Assembly: GCA_028564705.1 (NCBI GenBank)
Contig: JAPXFQ010000489.1
Coordinates: forward strand, 62,001 to 126,000
Source: Apricaphanius iberus
Taxonomy: Eukaryota > Chordata > Actinopteri > Cyprinodontiformes > Aphaniidae
Length of the DNA stretch: 64,000 nucleotides
Direction: 5' to 3'
Shown here: one piece after another, positions 24,801-39,800 of the stretch
Position numbering within the stretch: the first letter of the stretch is position 1
Layout of the letters: each line of letters starts with the position of its first letter
Translations under genes and position numbers: made by a program
The notes under the pieces: model-generated
What the model saw: the letters and a program-made list of their open reading frames with translations, nothing else
Databases searched by the model: none
Told to the model about the DNA's origin: nothing

Positions 24801-27800
24801 GCCAAGGGAGTTGCAAAGGATGATGGTAGGTACTGACAGCTCAGAGTGTCGGGCTTATTAAATCAGAGACCACTCGCTTGTTTGATTGATGAAAGACAGA
24901 TACAGACTGAAATATAACCACGGGAGCTATTTGGGTTGAAGCAACTCTAGACCATTCACCTATCTCAAGTCTACATGCTTCTTTCTTTGCAGTAAAATGC
25001 TACAGTTATGTTGTGGTTTCAGGGCTCCTTGTTTAATCTGGAAAAAAATGAAAAAAAAGAACATGTTTTCTTACCCAGAGTGATTCCATTGGGCCATTCA
25101 ATGTGGTCAGACACCAGAATCTGACGGTCCACTCCATTCATCCCAGCTTTCTCTATTTTGGCCTGATCTCCCCAGTCTGACCAGTACATAAAACTGTAAA
25201 AAATATAGAACCAAGGTAAATACAAATGAAGCAAATGCAATGAGCTAAATGAAACTGAAACAAGATTGATCTGAATGTGGAATGTCGCAGTCAAATTAAA
25301 GCTGGAGGTTTCATAGCTTGTTCATTTCATCATAGTCACAACTAATGCACAATTCTGCGTAATTTTCAAAGGAATATAATAAGCAGGATTCTAAATTTCT
25401 TTTTATTTATATTTCTTTTTGTTTGATATCAGTTGTGTAATAAAGTGTACAAGTCAGGTTAAACATAAAACTATTTCAGAAATTATTTAGCATGGTCTAA
25501 TCTTTCCATCACAAAAATCTGGTAATTTATCAGACATATTTTCTACATGATGGCACTCTGTATCTGTATTCTTTGTTCTCTCTTTATTCTCTTCAAATTC
25601 TTTCCATATTAAAGAGAGATGATAGTATGCAGAAAGTATGCTGATTTTCTGTTGTTTGATATTCTTCTTAATCAGGTATCAATCCACTTGTTTTGACTTT
25701 GAAATTGTGCACACTAACCAATTTTGCTTAGACCTTCCCAATCCACTGTATATTCGTCTTATCCATCCAAAAAAATATGAAAATTACATTTAAAATGCTA
25801 AAATTGAGCTTCAGGGACCCAATGAAAAGTTTGAAGAATAGTTGCTGAAGTTTGGACCCTTTTAATTGTGTGTGTGTATCAATGATTAACACGTGCAATT
25901 CAGGCTTCTGTTGTGCGTATTTTATCCTTGCCAAGTTTTGAAAAGCTGTGAAAAATATTCCTTTTGAAGGCTCAAGATGGAAGTTGTAGAAAAGGAAGGA
26001 AAATAGTCATACTGTCTGTTTCCAGAGAATTATAAAACGATGTAATGCACCACATCTTTAAAAATAGGACTGCTTTACTGTGCTAAAATGTTTCAGGCCA
26101 ACTTGAAAAGTTAGTTTCTTTCAGTTTTATAATGAAATTGGTGTTCACACAAGAGTGAATAATCAAAGCTACGGACGTTTGGCCATGCTCTTTCCTTCAG
26201 GCCATTCCACTTAAGGCCTGTCCAAAACTTCCAGAACTCTAAAACCTTCCTCTCACCCTTGATGTGGATCCACTGCAATGGCCCGTGGCTCACTGAGCTC
26301 AGTGGCTATTAGCACCTTCCTCTTCCTGCCATCTCCCGTTGCAACAGAAATGCTCTTGTTACCCGAGTCTGTCCAGTAGATGTTTTTGTGGACCCAATCC
26401 ACGGCCAGGCCCTCTGGCGAGTGAAGCGAGTCGATCAGCGTCACCTGCTCCGAAGAATCACTGGCCTTGTTAATGTATGCGCTGTTGGGCACAAAAGAAA
26501 AAACGATTAAATCATATCTGCTATTTACATCAGCATATGCAGAACCTTGTAGAAGTATTCATGCCCCTTAGACTCAGCCCCCTATACAAAAATAAAATCC
26601 AACGTAACTTAAAAACCCTAATCTAATAAGGAAATACAGCCCTTCTGTGTGTGATGTAATATCTGCATAAACCCAGTTTTTCTGAGAAGGCATTTGAGGT
26701 TATCTTTAAAACGTTTGTGAAAAAACATAATTTTGAAGACAAAACGGCTGAGGGGCCATGGGAAAGCTGTAAGGATATCAGAGTTTATGAGAGGATGCAT
26801 AGAGCTTAATAAAATGCAAAAAACCTGTAGGACGCTGAGAAAGACAAGAGATGTTCCTCATCCGGCAGGACAACAAACCTAGGCAAACAGCCACATCATA
26901 AATCACAGAATATTCATGAGTTAGAACAGCCAAGTCAAAGCCCAGGCAATAATCCAACTGAGAATTTGTGGAAAGACTTGAAAATTGCTGTCCATAGCAG
27001 GTCTCCATCTAGTTTGACTCACCTTGAGTCCTTTTGCAACAAAGCAAGTACAAATATTTCACTCTCTGTGTGCAAAGCTGATAGAGATGTACCCAAACAA
27101 TGCAATGGGTGTATATCTGAGACTTAGGAGAAAAAGCCCCTAGAAAACTCCTGTATCAGTGAGGAACACTGTGTGAGCTGATCTCCAAACAGGAAGATTA
27201 GATTTGTCTTCATCTATCAGTTGAAAAAACATATAAAAATTGTTTTCCTCCTACTTTATATCTTCACCAGGGGAATATGGTTAGATGTAAACACATTATG
27301 GGGTCATTCTAAATCAATCTTGTGAAAAAGCTCTGAAGACCACACTCCAATTCAGTTTCTGTGAGGGAACATTGTAAAAAAAGGGCACCAGAAGGAGATT
27401 TTCGGATGGGGCGAGTATCTTAACTAAAAGAGAAAGCTGGTGGGATAATTGGAGCAAAAGATCAGGCGGCGATGGATGAGACCAGGATCTGGAAGCAGAT
27501 TGTCTGGGTAATTGACTGTGTTACTGTTTGCCAACTCATTTTTGTATACGGGTGGTAGGGATGCTTGGGGCTGCTTCCTTTGTTACTATGACAGATAATC
27601 TAAGGTTTCTTTTTTTTCATTCTTTCTTTTATGTTACAGAATGTGAAACATAAATTCAAGCAGAGTCTAATCTTCAGGGGTTTAATTAAAGTGAAGGCTT
27701 GAGCAATATGGACGAGGATGAAATCCCTCCAGTTACCAAGGCAATTGTGGCCTGCTTTAGATTTGAAAATTTGGTTTAGACAATAGGAGACTAAATGTAT

Positions 27801-30800
27801 AATATAAAATCCATTTGGACATTTCAATGTCAGTTTCACACTGTACAAAAACAGTACAAGACCAAAAATAGTTACTACAATGCAGTGCAGAATAAACAAG
27901 CAATAAATTACGCAAAGAACTCGGAGCAGATTGCATCTTTAATTGGCCGTCCGATTGCTTACAACATCTCTATTACTGGGAGAAGTTAACAAGACATTGA
28001 CCCACAGAATGCTAATCACTATGAAGAAAAAAGGGAAAAAAAGTGTTATAGGGAGAAGTAGGACATGGTTCCTAATATATGGATTCTACATTTAATGAAA
28101 ACTGCTTAAATGTGAACAGACAGGTTATTCTGAAAGTTGAGAAATCATAGTTTTTCATCATTTTTAAAAATTGGCTTCAAGTAACATTAGATTTTTTCAG
28201 ACTTTAATTTCTTTTTTTGATTCAACTTAGAAACAAAAAAAAGTAAATCTGCACACTTGACCAAACCAAAAACACAAACAACTGTTAAAACTAACATTTG
28301 TATGATAGATTGTTAACTACTTGTAAAAATAATTTTAGGTATAGTACAGATGTCCATGAAGGTGGGGTCTGGAGTGTTGGGGTGTTTTTCCTCCACGTAG
28401 CCTTGCTTCTGTACACAGTCCAAAAACATGAGTCTAAATTATGTCTGAGTTTGAGCTTCCTATCTTGCTCTGTAATAGACTGCCAGCCTCTCCAAGATGT
28501 GCCCACCAATGATTGCTGGAGGTATGCACAAATATATACCCCCTATAACCCTACATGAATTAGGTAGGTGTAACAGATGGAGCAGACTGACAACAGATTG
28601 CTTGTAAAATTACCATAGAAAACTTGCGATACAAAATTTTATTGGAAAAAAAAAGAACTACAATCACATTTGATATCAAATTACTTCTGTCTTATTTGGC
28701 CTTCCTGTTTGAATTATTGTCAGATAAAACTTTATATGAAAATATAAGAAAAACACAAAAAATAGGATAAATATCTATTTAACATATGATAAAAAGCAGC
28801 TTTATTAAATGTAATAAAATACAAAAAGTAAAACTTCAAATGTTATGACTTATTTTGGTTTCTGCTCTGCACTGCTTAGATGCTATGATCCTTTTCAATT
28901 TTTTATTTTAATGTAATCACCTGAGGTGTCAGATGAAACCCTTGTATGGATGCTGAATGTATTGACCTGCTGTTACCTACACTGATATGCACACCAAGTT
29001 AAACTGCTTGTTTTTAGATTGACTCACTCATTATTTCCTGGTTAATATGCTTTTGTATACTACATTGCAGTGCTGCATGCTTTGAATCAAATTACATATT
29101 ATTCTATAATACAGTGAGGCAAATACCTATATCTAGGTGCATGCTTGAACCGTAATAATCTAAAGCAAAAATAGAAATACAAATAAATAATCCTTAAATA
29201 ATGGAAACTTTATGTACATCTTTGACCACTGTGTTTAATCTGTTTGTCAAGACATGAAGATTTCAAAGCTGTGTTTGGCCTGAATGCAATTGCTAAAAAA
29301 ACAACTATTTCCTTTCCTTTAAAGCATGTGTTTCTTTCAACAGGTGCACAGTCCAATTGGCTAAGTAATTATGCTATATTAAGCATAAGTGTTTAGGTGT
29401 CTGATTAAACAGGTGGTACCAGATGAATCAATGGCAATACAAGGTTCATATCGATTTTCAAGACAAAAAATAAAAAAATAAAGAATACGAACACCAAAGT
29501 ATGGCATATAATTAATATTTTTTTTAAACTCTAAGGCTTAAAATGTTAACCCTGCAAACACCAAAAGGAGGAAGGTAGAACCAGCAGATGGAAGGACATA
29601 TACATGAATGGACAAATGTAAGGGTGGATAAACATTTAGACAATGGAATAGGGAATGAAGTTAGAAAATAGAAATATTTCCCTGAACTCAAGTTTAGTTT
29701 TCAATACTTTTGCAGACCTAGAAAATACTTCAAATTCAAGACTGCATAGACCCTCTGTCAATACAAGAGTCTAAAATGTTTCATTTGTTAAGCTTGTATT
29801 ATTTTCCAAGACATAAAGTTGGGAAATTCTCTTTAAAACCAAACCAGATCATTTAGAAAAACAAGAAACATTCAAGGTCCGAAATCAGTTCTACAGCTAA
29901 GGCTCTGACCTTCCAAGCAGAAGCAGCAAAAACAATTATTTCAAAGAATAAGGAAGACTTAAGCCTAGTTTATACTTCTTCATCAGTGGAGTTGCAGAGA
30001 CACACAGTGCCATTACAAGTCAACGCAAGCACTCTCCGACAGGCATGCAAGGACGGGGAGTAGAACCCAATCTTTTAACTATCTATCGAATGCAATGGAG
30101 AGCGCACGTTTGTGATTGGTCAGCCTAACATTAACAGAAGATCTTTTCACCAGAACATTGCGCTACAGGGGGTGACTGTGGCTCACTGGGTAGAGCAGTT
30201 GTCTTGCAATTGGAGGGTTGTAGGAACGTACTTTCTGCCTCTCAGATGTCGATGTGCCCCAAGGCAAGGCACTTAACCCATAGTTGCAGAGCTCTGGATC
30301 AGTGTATGAACAACTCCGTGTCGGGGAGTGCGAATGGGTGGATGTGCCCCAAGTGTAAAGCACTTCGAGTGGTCAGTATGAGTAGAAAAGCGCTATAGAA
30401 GTTCAGTATGGTTCAGCCAATCTACCATTTATAGTTGATTTAATTAGTATTCAGTGCAGCTTTTGGGTGCTAGCTGCTTTATATTGAAAGGCCAGTTTAA
30501 CTAATATGGTCTTTATTGATTTTGAACAACAGTAGGTGTAGAGAACAAAAATACAGATGCTGGCTTTGTTTGTTTACTTGCATTTATGGAGTATTCAATG
30601 AGCTGCACTCCTAGAAAAGCTTTCCAGCTCAATCAAAACTTGCTCTCTGTCGGCCATTACTCCCTGAGGAAATGTGCGATGACAAGCTGAACGAAATAAA
30701 CTTTTGTTGACCAGCGACTTAATTGCAATGGTAGACAGAGCCGTCAGAAAAGATCTGCGTCCCCTGCTATCCCAGTGGGTAATTGCTTTGCAACAACTGA

Positions 30801-33800
30801 GAAGTATTAAAGGAAAACATCTCCAACAATATGCGTGCGTGAGTGCAAATTTGCAAATGGAGACATATGAAATACGCTTTAAAAATGAACCAGAACAAGA
30901 TCAAGTTGAACTGTACCACTTCATTAAGTGAAGACCTTTCAGAGAAGCTACGATGCATGAGTATGTTTACTGCTTTGAAAATAGAGTTCGCTGTAAAGAA
31001 CGAGTTAATTTGTCCTTCCTCTGTCATAAGCCTTTTAGTATATCACTGAGTTGATGAGGTGGAATGTGTATGTGTGTATGCAGATGAGTAATGATGGTGA
31101 TTATTGAGGCAGTGAAATTAAAGGAAGCATATGGCTCAACTGAGATGATAGAAGACCCTTTCTTGTACCTGCCAACTATTAAACTTACATCAACACACAC
31201 AACTGCACACAAAGCAACTGTCCACACAAAGCCTGTGTACCTGTGTTGGAATGTGTATGCACATATCTGTGAGGAAGGACAAACTGCTCCATCCTCCACT
31301 ATCAGACAGATGACACAACTCTGTAGGTGTGTGCTTCACCAGCAGATTGTGTGATAGAATGAAACAGATGGATAGATGAAGGGGTGGGATGTGACAGAAT
31401 TCGTGAAGTATGCAAAGGGAAGTTATCCAAATGTAAAAGGTCTTGGATTTTGTCATTTGGGGTTGTATTAACCTTTTACATAAGCTTTGCTCCTGTGAAA
31501 CAAACCATGAAGATTACTATTGAAAAGCACTAAAAGAATATGGCCAAGCCAACTGCTAAACAATATTTTACTGGCAGGTCTCTGAATTAAACACAGGTTA
31601 GCTGTGGGTTGTTGAGGTTGAGATATGACCAAAACACAATGGGCCTGATTTATTAAAGGTTTACGCTTGTTAAAATGGGCGCAAACCTCACAGCAGCCGC
31701 ATTAGACATGCAGCAGCTGATTTAGGTTGCAGCTATTTTTACTGTTGTGGCATAGCGCATGGGGTAGAAAGGCTGGCACACACAGTAGCAGATGCAAAGT
31801 ACTCATTTGAATACTGCTCTTTGCGCACATCATCATTTGCACACACAATCTTAGTAGATTACTCGCAAATCGATGACGCAACATTTTTCCCAGACACGTA
31901 ATTTTGTGCTTTCTATTCGAAATATTGACATATAAGGTCCACCGTGCTTTGTCACTGTGACAAGTAGCAGACCAATGGCGCCGTGGGTGGGCAACTCTGT
32001 CTGCGTCCACATTTTCTGTTTTCTAATGGAGCATTGCTATGAACTAAAGCATCACATACTGTTCATTTTGTATTCTTATCATAATATTTAACACTACATA
32101 AAAACATAATCTCAATTAACTTTGAATGGTTTCATTTTTCATTTTTATTTATTCTGTCAGTTTTCAGCCTCCCCTTATTTAAAGTAGAAGTAATTAAAAC
32201 TATAACTAAAGCTTCTCTACGCATACCTTTAACAACTATAACAGGTTAGCTGGTACATGGTGTGTTCCCCTTTTGTTGCTACATATTTTCTAATCCTCAT
32301 GGCTGCTTCCATAATTCAAACATCCACAGAAACAGCTGTAGTTTGTTAGATGTAGTTCCATCAGATTCCCTAGCTAGGTAATGGCATCAAGAAGAAGTTA
32401 AGCCTACCCTATGAAAGGTAGACTTGACTGGCTTCTGAAACTAGGGATGGATGATATTGCTTAAAAATGAAACTGATTATTTTCAGACAAAATCTGATTT
32501 TAAATCATTTTTTTACTACAAGTTTTTAAAAAAAAAAGAAATTGCCATAATTCCCCCAAAATATATATTTTCTAAAGGTTGCTTTTATTTCAGTCATCCT
32601 GTCCCGGTGCAGACCTTAATTAAAAGTCTAACTAAGAACAAGCTGAAAAGTATCTTTGTAAAACAAGATAGTGGACCCTGACTGATTTACATTCCTCTGA
32701 GGTCTGCAAGTCCAAATAGGGCATTAGCAAAAAACAATCTAGATTTTTTCAAAAATGTAATCTTCATTAACAGGCTTTATTGAAGCGATAAAATTGATTT
32801 ATTGCCCAGCCCTATCTGAAAACGATCAAAATACACGACATTCTTTCAGCAGTACAGTCCCCATAAGATAACCCGCTTCCTTTACTACTCACATCCAAAA
32901 CCACCAATGAATGAGTGTATATTTGTGCATGTACCTGTATATTTTCCTATGAAACAGATCACACCAGAACATCTTGTTGGTGGACACATCCACATCCAGG
33001 GCCACAGCATTCTTCAGGGTGGGAACCACCTGTGTGTATTCACTCCTCAGCAGGTCAATGCGGCGGATTTCATGGCGATTGGTAAACATCAGATACGGAC
33101 TCTTTCCTAAAGAGAAAGAGCACGTTGACAACCTTGTTGACATAATGATAGATAATTTCAAATAAGAGTTGAGCTATAGTTTAAATAAGAATTTAGGCAC
33201 GACAACCATGATTTTGTGCACCCTTTGTTTTTCTTTACATTGAAATTACTTAGTGTTCCAGTCTTTTGCTCTGTTTTTCCAAGATATAAACAGTATTTTC
33301 TGAGAATTTGTATAGTGTATAATTGACGTTAGAAATTGTTTTGACCTGCTTGTGTTGAAGAGTTCTTTGAGATGCCTTTTATTGAGATTTGGTACTATAA
33401 AAATATCCTCATTCCAAAGAACTATCTGTTAAATAATGTACTACATATTCACTTTAATAGTTTCTTTGTTTTGACAAACCATTAAAGTAAAAAAAAAAAA
33501 ATTACAGTTTAAAAATCTAAAAAATTAAAATGTATTCCCAAAAGCGAATAAGACAGAAAACACTGTCACTTTTTACATTTATTTATTACAGCTGTTTTCA
33601 TATTTATAATAATTAATAAATAATCACTAGAAAGCATAAAATTATTTCCTGTATCATGATGTCTGGCTTAACTGCAGTACCCTGGTGCTAAATGAAACAA
33701 TGAGTCAAAATGTGCCTCAGACTAAAGTAGACAAGCAACACAAATATGACACATTATTTTATTTTTGGTACAGCCACGTGTCAAAAGTGTGTTAGTGGGC

Positions 33801-36800
33801 CCATCTTCTTCAGGTTCAGATAATGCAAGTTGTTAGCTGGTGCATCAGTTCCCCTGAGGCACATTTTTCAGCAGACCGAAAATGAGCACAACAAAAGTAT
33901 AAGAAAAACGTGAGACCTCATATTTAGCAGACAGAAATGTGGACATTATTTTAGCTTTTGTACAAGCTACCATGGATAGAATTCCAAGAAACATTGTATT
34001 TTATGCAAATAGTATTATAAAAGCTTGCATCAATAAATATATAGTCTATGTACTTTTCTTTAATTTGGTATGGAACATACCTTTGTAACCTCATATACAA
34101 ACACATTTTCCCATACCTCCTATTTTTCGAGCTTCTGACTATTCAGACAAGTAGAACTGCCACTTACAGCTCTTAAAACAAATTATAAAATTCTCATGCA
34201 CAAACATCCACACTTTAGTTTTCTTCTAGGGTTACCACTCGCTACTTCACAGGGACAACTTATTACATTTCTGCCACTGTTTGGATGCAATCATTTCCCT
34301 CTGACTACTGGCTTGGTAGCCATCAATTTCACCTGCTGTGAGAGAGACAGAGATAGACACAAAGCAAGAAACGGATGGGAACGAGTAAAAGAGATGGATA
34401 AATGTGTTGTCATAGAAGTTTGAGGAGTAAGATGATGTAATTGGATGGGTGGAGGTGGAATGATTTGAGAGAGAAATCAACAATCAGGTAATTGGAGGGG
34501 TAAAAAAAAGTGTACAATGAGTTGAGGCAAAGAGAGAAAGAAAAAAATGGAAAATGGTGAATTTGAAGGCACCTATGGGGCATTTAAAAATAAATGGTAA
34601 TCTCAAAATGTTTCATTCCCATGCACTATTTGGATTTTAATTTGTTTTCATTCCACCAATAAGTCTGTTTTTGATAAATTAAAAGACAGGCATCTTTCCA
34701 AAGGTAATAAAATAATACCAAAGGATTACAGATGATGAAACAAATTATTTATCCACTTTAGCTTTTGTTTTTACATTTAATAAAATGGTGTATGGTGATA
34801 AATATTAATATCTGTCTCAATAATCAGTGGAAAATTGTATTGATTTTTATAGCAAGTATGCCCTTCTTCTATTTGCTGACCAGTTTTTTACATGCACTAA
34901 CTGATATTTTGATTAGTTATCATTGGTAATAAGCTCCAAGCCTGGATGTTGGAAGGAATCATTGTCATCACCTTCATTTGTAGCTCCCTTCACAGAGTCT
35001 CCATCAGATTCAAGTCAAGACTCTGGTTGGGCCAATACAAAAACTGCTGCTTCACATCTTGAGTTTTTTGTTTGTTTTTAAAGAGACAGACGTGTCTGAT
35101 TTCTTACACATTTTGCACCAACATACTTTTACAAAGCAGGTCTATAAAGTTCACTTTTGATCTTCTTCATTCCTCAGAAATTGGAATGTTGGAATTGAAT
35201 TAGTTAATTTAACAAGTTGTTATTCTTTGATCTAAACCAGTCCATTGTAGCTGTTAAGGGACTTTGTACTACTGGACTGTGAACTTCTGCCACAGGCTAA
35301 AGTCTTGGAAGCATGTAACAGGTATTTTTTTAGGCAAGACAATTTATGTAATTAAAAGAAAAGAAAACATTTAGTGATTAGAGCATAAGAGAACATTTAT
35401 GTCAAATTATGAAAATTATGCAAATTTTAACAGTAATGAATAAGAATGAGCGCAAAAGTTGTATGAGTTACTCATAAGCAAGTCTAAATAGATAAGTTTT
35501 AACTTTTGATTTGAAATGGTTCAGTTTCTCAGCAGTTTTGCATTCATCTGGGAGTTTGTTCCAGATATGGGGAGCATAGAAACTGAAAGCTGCTTCTCTA
35601 TGTTTGGTTCTGAATCTAGGGACAGTGAGTAAACTAGAGCTGGAGGATCTAAGTGATCTGGATGATTAGTACCGTGATAGCAGATCATTAATGTACTCTG
35701 GTGCTAACCCATTCAATGATTTATAGACTAACAGAAGCCCTTTGAAGTCCATTCTCTGAGCTACAGGGAGCCGGTGTACGGACTTTACAACTGGGGTGAT
35801 GTGTTCTACTTTCCTAGTTCTAGTGAGAACACGAGTAGCAGCATTCTGGATCAGCTGTAGCTGTCTGACTGATTTTTTAGGTAGACCTGTGAAGATACTG
35901 TTACAGTAATCAAGGCGGCTAGAGATAAATAAATGGATGAGTTTTTCTATTTGTTTTGGGGGCAGTTTTCTATCCTTGTGTCATCAGTCCTTTAATCCTA
36001 GAAATGTTCCTCAGGTGATAGAAAACCGGCCTTGTTACTGCTTTTATGTGACTCTGGAGATTTAGGTCTGAGTCCATTATTACACCTAGATTTCTGGCCT
36101 GGTCAGTAGTTTCTAGTTGGACCAACTGAAGCTATGTACTGATATTTAATCGATATTTTTTGGGTCCGAAGAGAAGTACTTCTGTTTTGTTTTTGTTCAG
36201 TTGGAGGAAATTATGGGACATCCAGCTTAATTTGCTCAATGCATTTATTAAGGTTTTGGATGGGTTCAACATCACCTGGTGTCACTGAGATATAGACTTG
36301 AGTGTCGTCCACATAGTTGTGGTAGATAATATTATTTGTTGTCAATATCTGGCTTATTGGAAGCATGTAGATGCTAAATAAGAGGGGCTTTAGGATGGAG
36401 CCCTGGGGGACCCCCCATGTGATTTCTGTTTATTTTTTGATGAGAATTGGCTAATTGACACAAATAATTTCCTGTTCTTTAGGTAGGATTTGAACTAAGC
36501 GAGTGCCATACCAGAGAGTCCAACCCATCACTCTAGACGTTCCAGTAATATATCATGATAAACGGTGTCAAATGCAGCACTGAAGTCTAATAGTACCAGT
36601 ACTGTGGTTTTACCACAGTCAGTGTTTATACGGATGTCATTGAAACCTCTTCAACTTGAGCCCCTTTCTTTGCATTCCTGCTCTTGGACTAACACAAAAA
36701 GGATTTATTTTTGCCATATTTTACCAATCTCTTCCTTCTTGCCACTTTTTCACAAATATAACTTTTTAGAAAGTCAGACTAAGAGTTGATGTGTTGACCA

Positions 36801-39800
36801 GTTCTCCCAAAATAGCTTTGGTTTTCTGCATCTCTTTCAGGCTTACTATTGGCCTTTTCTCTGATTAATGCTCTCCTTGCATGACCTATCCTTGTGGTTA
36901 GACGACCATATCCTAGTAGGTTCCCTGCAGGCCACACTCTTTCCATTTTTAAATTAAGTTAGATGGTGCTGTGTGAGATGTTTAAGACTTGGGATATTGT
37001 TCATTTACCTAACCTTGTTCTGAAAACACTTTATCCTTGACCTGTTTCTCACACATGTTCTCACACAAACCTCAGAGGCTTAGACATAACAGCTGAATAG
37101 ACAAAAATTGCACAAATGTTGACTCTATTTATTAATTTAATGACTAGTGAAGGCAATCAGTACACAGGATTTTATGTTCTTACTGTTTGTGCAAAGTTTG
37201 AGGGGGTAGAATTATTAAGTGTTAAAATCTAAATCAAAAGAGTTTTTTTTGCATACAGACAAAAAAAAATTCTATCTTGAAGATAGAAAGCCTAGAACAA
37301 TTGTGAGATGAGTTTGACAACACTGTTCTATGTCTTTGGTCCCATAACTTACCGTGGGAATAACCTGACCACAACTATAAACCCAATTTGAAACATGTGT
37401 TCTCAAACTGTCAAGTGTGGCTCACGCTGCTCCTAGCGCTGTGGGAAAGCTCCCAGTATACCACAGACAAAGACAAAATAAGTATGGTCCACTGAGAGTT
37501 TACAGATTGGCTTCTGAAATGTTTCAAGAACCTAGAGAAGATGCTACGTCATCCCGAGCTCTCTCAGAATCTTTCAACCTTTACTCATGTGTATAAATAT
37601 TTCAATCGTTAAAGAATAAAAGAATCCAAAAATGATTGATTTTCACCTTGCAGTGTTTTTTCGTTCATATCTGTATGAATTTTCAACTGGGAATCAAGAG
37701 ATTTTTTTTCACACACACTACTACCAGCAAGACAATAATGTGCGGACCTTCATTGACTTCCATTCATTTTAGCGACTGTATTATGCCTAACCCACACACT
37801 TTTCATAACCCCAATCATTATTGATTTATTCCTAACACAAACCTTATGTTAAACTTAATTCACGCCATACCTATAAAAACCATCAGACCAATAGAGCTCA
37901 GTAACATTGTTCAAAAGTGCGGACCAGGCAAAATGTCCTCACTTTGTATAAAACGGTCCTCACTTTATAGGTGAAAAACCTGAAACGGTGAAAAGTTGTC
38001 CTCGGTTTGAATGCTATACATGATCGCATACACACAAACACAAAACCCAAGTTGATGAGTTGTTCAGTGGTTTCACACTCAAATGTTTATGGAAAAAGAA
38101 TGAATGTAATAAGTGTGAAACAAAACTTTGCTTAAGCGACTTAACAGCCGATGCTGTGAACTAAAATTATTGCTCCCAAGCACACATACACAAATACCAT
38201 CTTAGAGAAGAAAGCACATAATAACATGAGACTTTACTTTTAATTAGTATTGCTACACTAACAGTTACTGTGAAATGAATCTGGGGAGCCATAAACTGCG
38301 TGCTGGGAATAGAAAAATTTGCATAAAAGAGGACAGTTGGAGATTTATTTGGATTATAAAGACTATTTAAAAATGCATTTATGAATTCTAAATTTAAATA
38401 TACAGGAGCTTGGCTCATGTCATATCAAATCCCAGTGTAATACTGCTCCATCATATAGGACTAATATCTGTGTAAGAATTACGATCTGTCTCTTTAAAAT
38501 ATCAGTGTGTGTAGAAACTAAAAGCTATATATATATATGCTGATTTCTGAGTGAGATAGGATCGAGGAATGATTTGATTGACAAATAAAACTTAATTAAA
38601 TTCTCATTACATTAGCTTCACAAAGCAGGCATCTCTCTATTTACTGCCCCGCCTTTGTGCTTTCCTCTGGACAGAAATTAACGTGAACAACAATCAACAT
38701 TAATTTTGTCATATTTCAGACGCTCCCTCTTCTTGTCTCTTTTGGCACGCTATGTTTATTGACCACAGAAATATTAATGGAAATAACTTGTCCGTCTGTC
38801 TAGCTTTTTGCCGTTTCTGCCTCCATAGAGCTTAGACTCTAGCAAGTGCTGTTTGCTCTGCTTATTAGTAATAAAGACTCACACAGAGAGACACTGAGCA
38901 ATCAGTGGGGGTTTTCATGCCACTTAGCTTCAGAGTGAGGATATGTTTTCTGCTTTAAGCACTCTCATTACCAGACCAGTTCCCCCTTTAATGACTTAAC
39001 CTAAGATGATAATTACCAATAACATGCTTTCTCCCTCATTTCATGTTGACAAGTTAATTTGCTGTGCAAGTCATTTCAAAGGTACCGATCAGAAATGTAC
39101 ACGGCAGGGAAAAACACAACTTTAATAAAACAGAACTTGTAGGTAGGACTGTTTAAAAAAATGTCTTATCTTTACAAGGTCTCTTAACTTTCTTGTAAAG
39201 ATTGTGATTTCACCCAAGCTGGTAAAGATATTCAGTACAAACATAAAACAGATGGATTTTACTTCAATGGATGAACCAAGTTGCAACATGGTCAACTTGA
39301 CATGACCATCTAGAATATGACTCCAGTCCTTAAGGGCTGATGCCCAACCACTTTTAGATTTGTCTCTGCTCCAAGACAGCAGATTCAAATAGTCCAGCTC
39401 CTGATTCTGGTGTGTTTAACCAAGGGAAGAACTAAAATGTGTAGGAAAACAGCCCTTGGGGACTGACCTTAGAATCGCTCCTGATCTAGAGGGTATCACA
39501 AACTTAGAGTGGTCGAATGAATAATTCGATATAAACAGCCATTTTTCACATAACCATATACTAGAATCAACAAATATGCAGCCATGTTTTCTAGATCTTA
39601 AATAATACCCACTGTACAAACATGCAATTTGCCTTAAAGAGGAATAAAAATATTAGACTATAGACCATTTATTCATTAATGCATTGTCCATTTCTTAGTG
39701 ACTCAAGTTGACGTTGCTCCAGAGATGTTTAAAATCAGAAAACACTCAGAACCATTTAATCCAATGTTAACTGGAGTCATCCAGTTATAAATTTAAAAAT

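Larger units (their letters stand above)
26482..32934. other. Intron between propeller exons 1 and 2
   Basis: A 6.5-kb intron. It contains a Tc1 relic (26531-27330), a SINE fragment (28437-28535), a possible MITE end at 29960, a tRNA-derived SINE (30171-30432) and a hAT-like MITE (32442-32814). The segment at 31640-32030 begins GGGCCTGATTTATTAAAGG and looks like another repeat, not classified. Confidence 0.6.

Noticed and set aside
30163..30398. Overlapping ORFs on both strands
   Set aside because: They fall within a tRNA-derived SINE.
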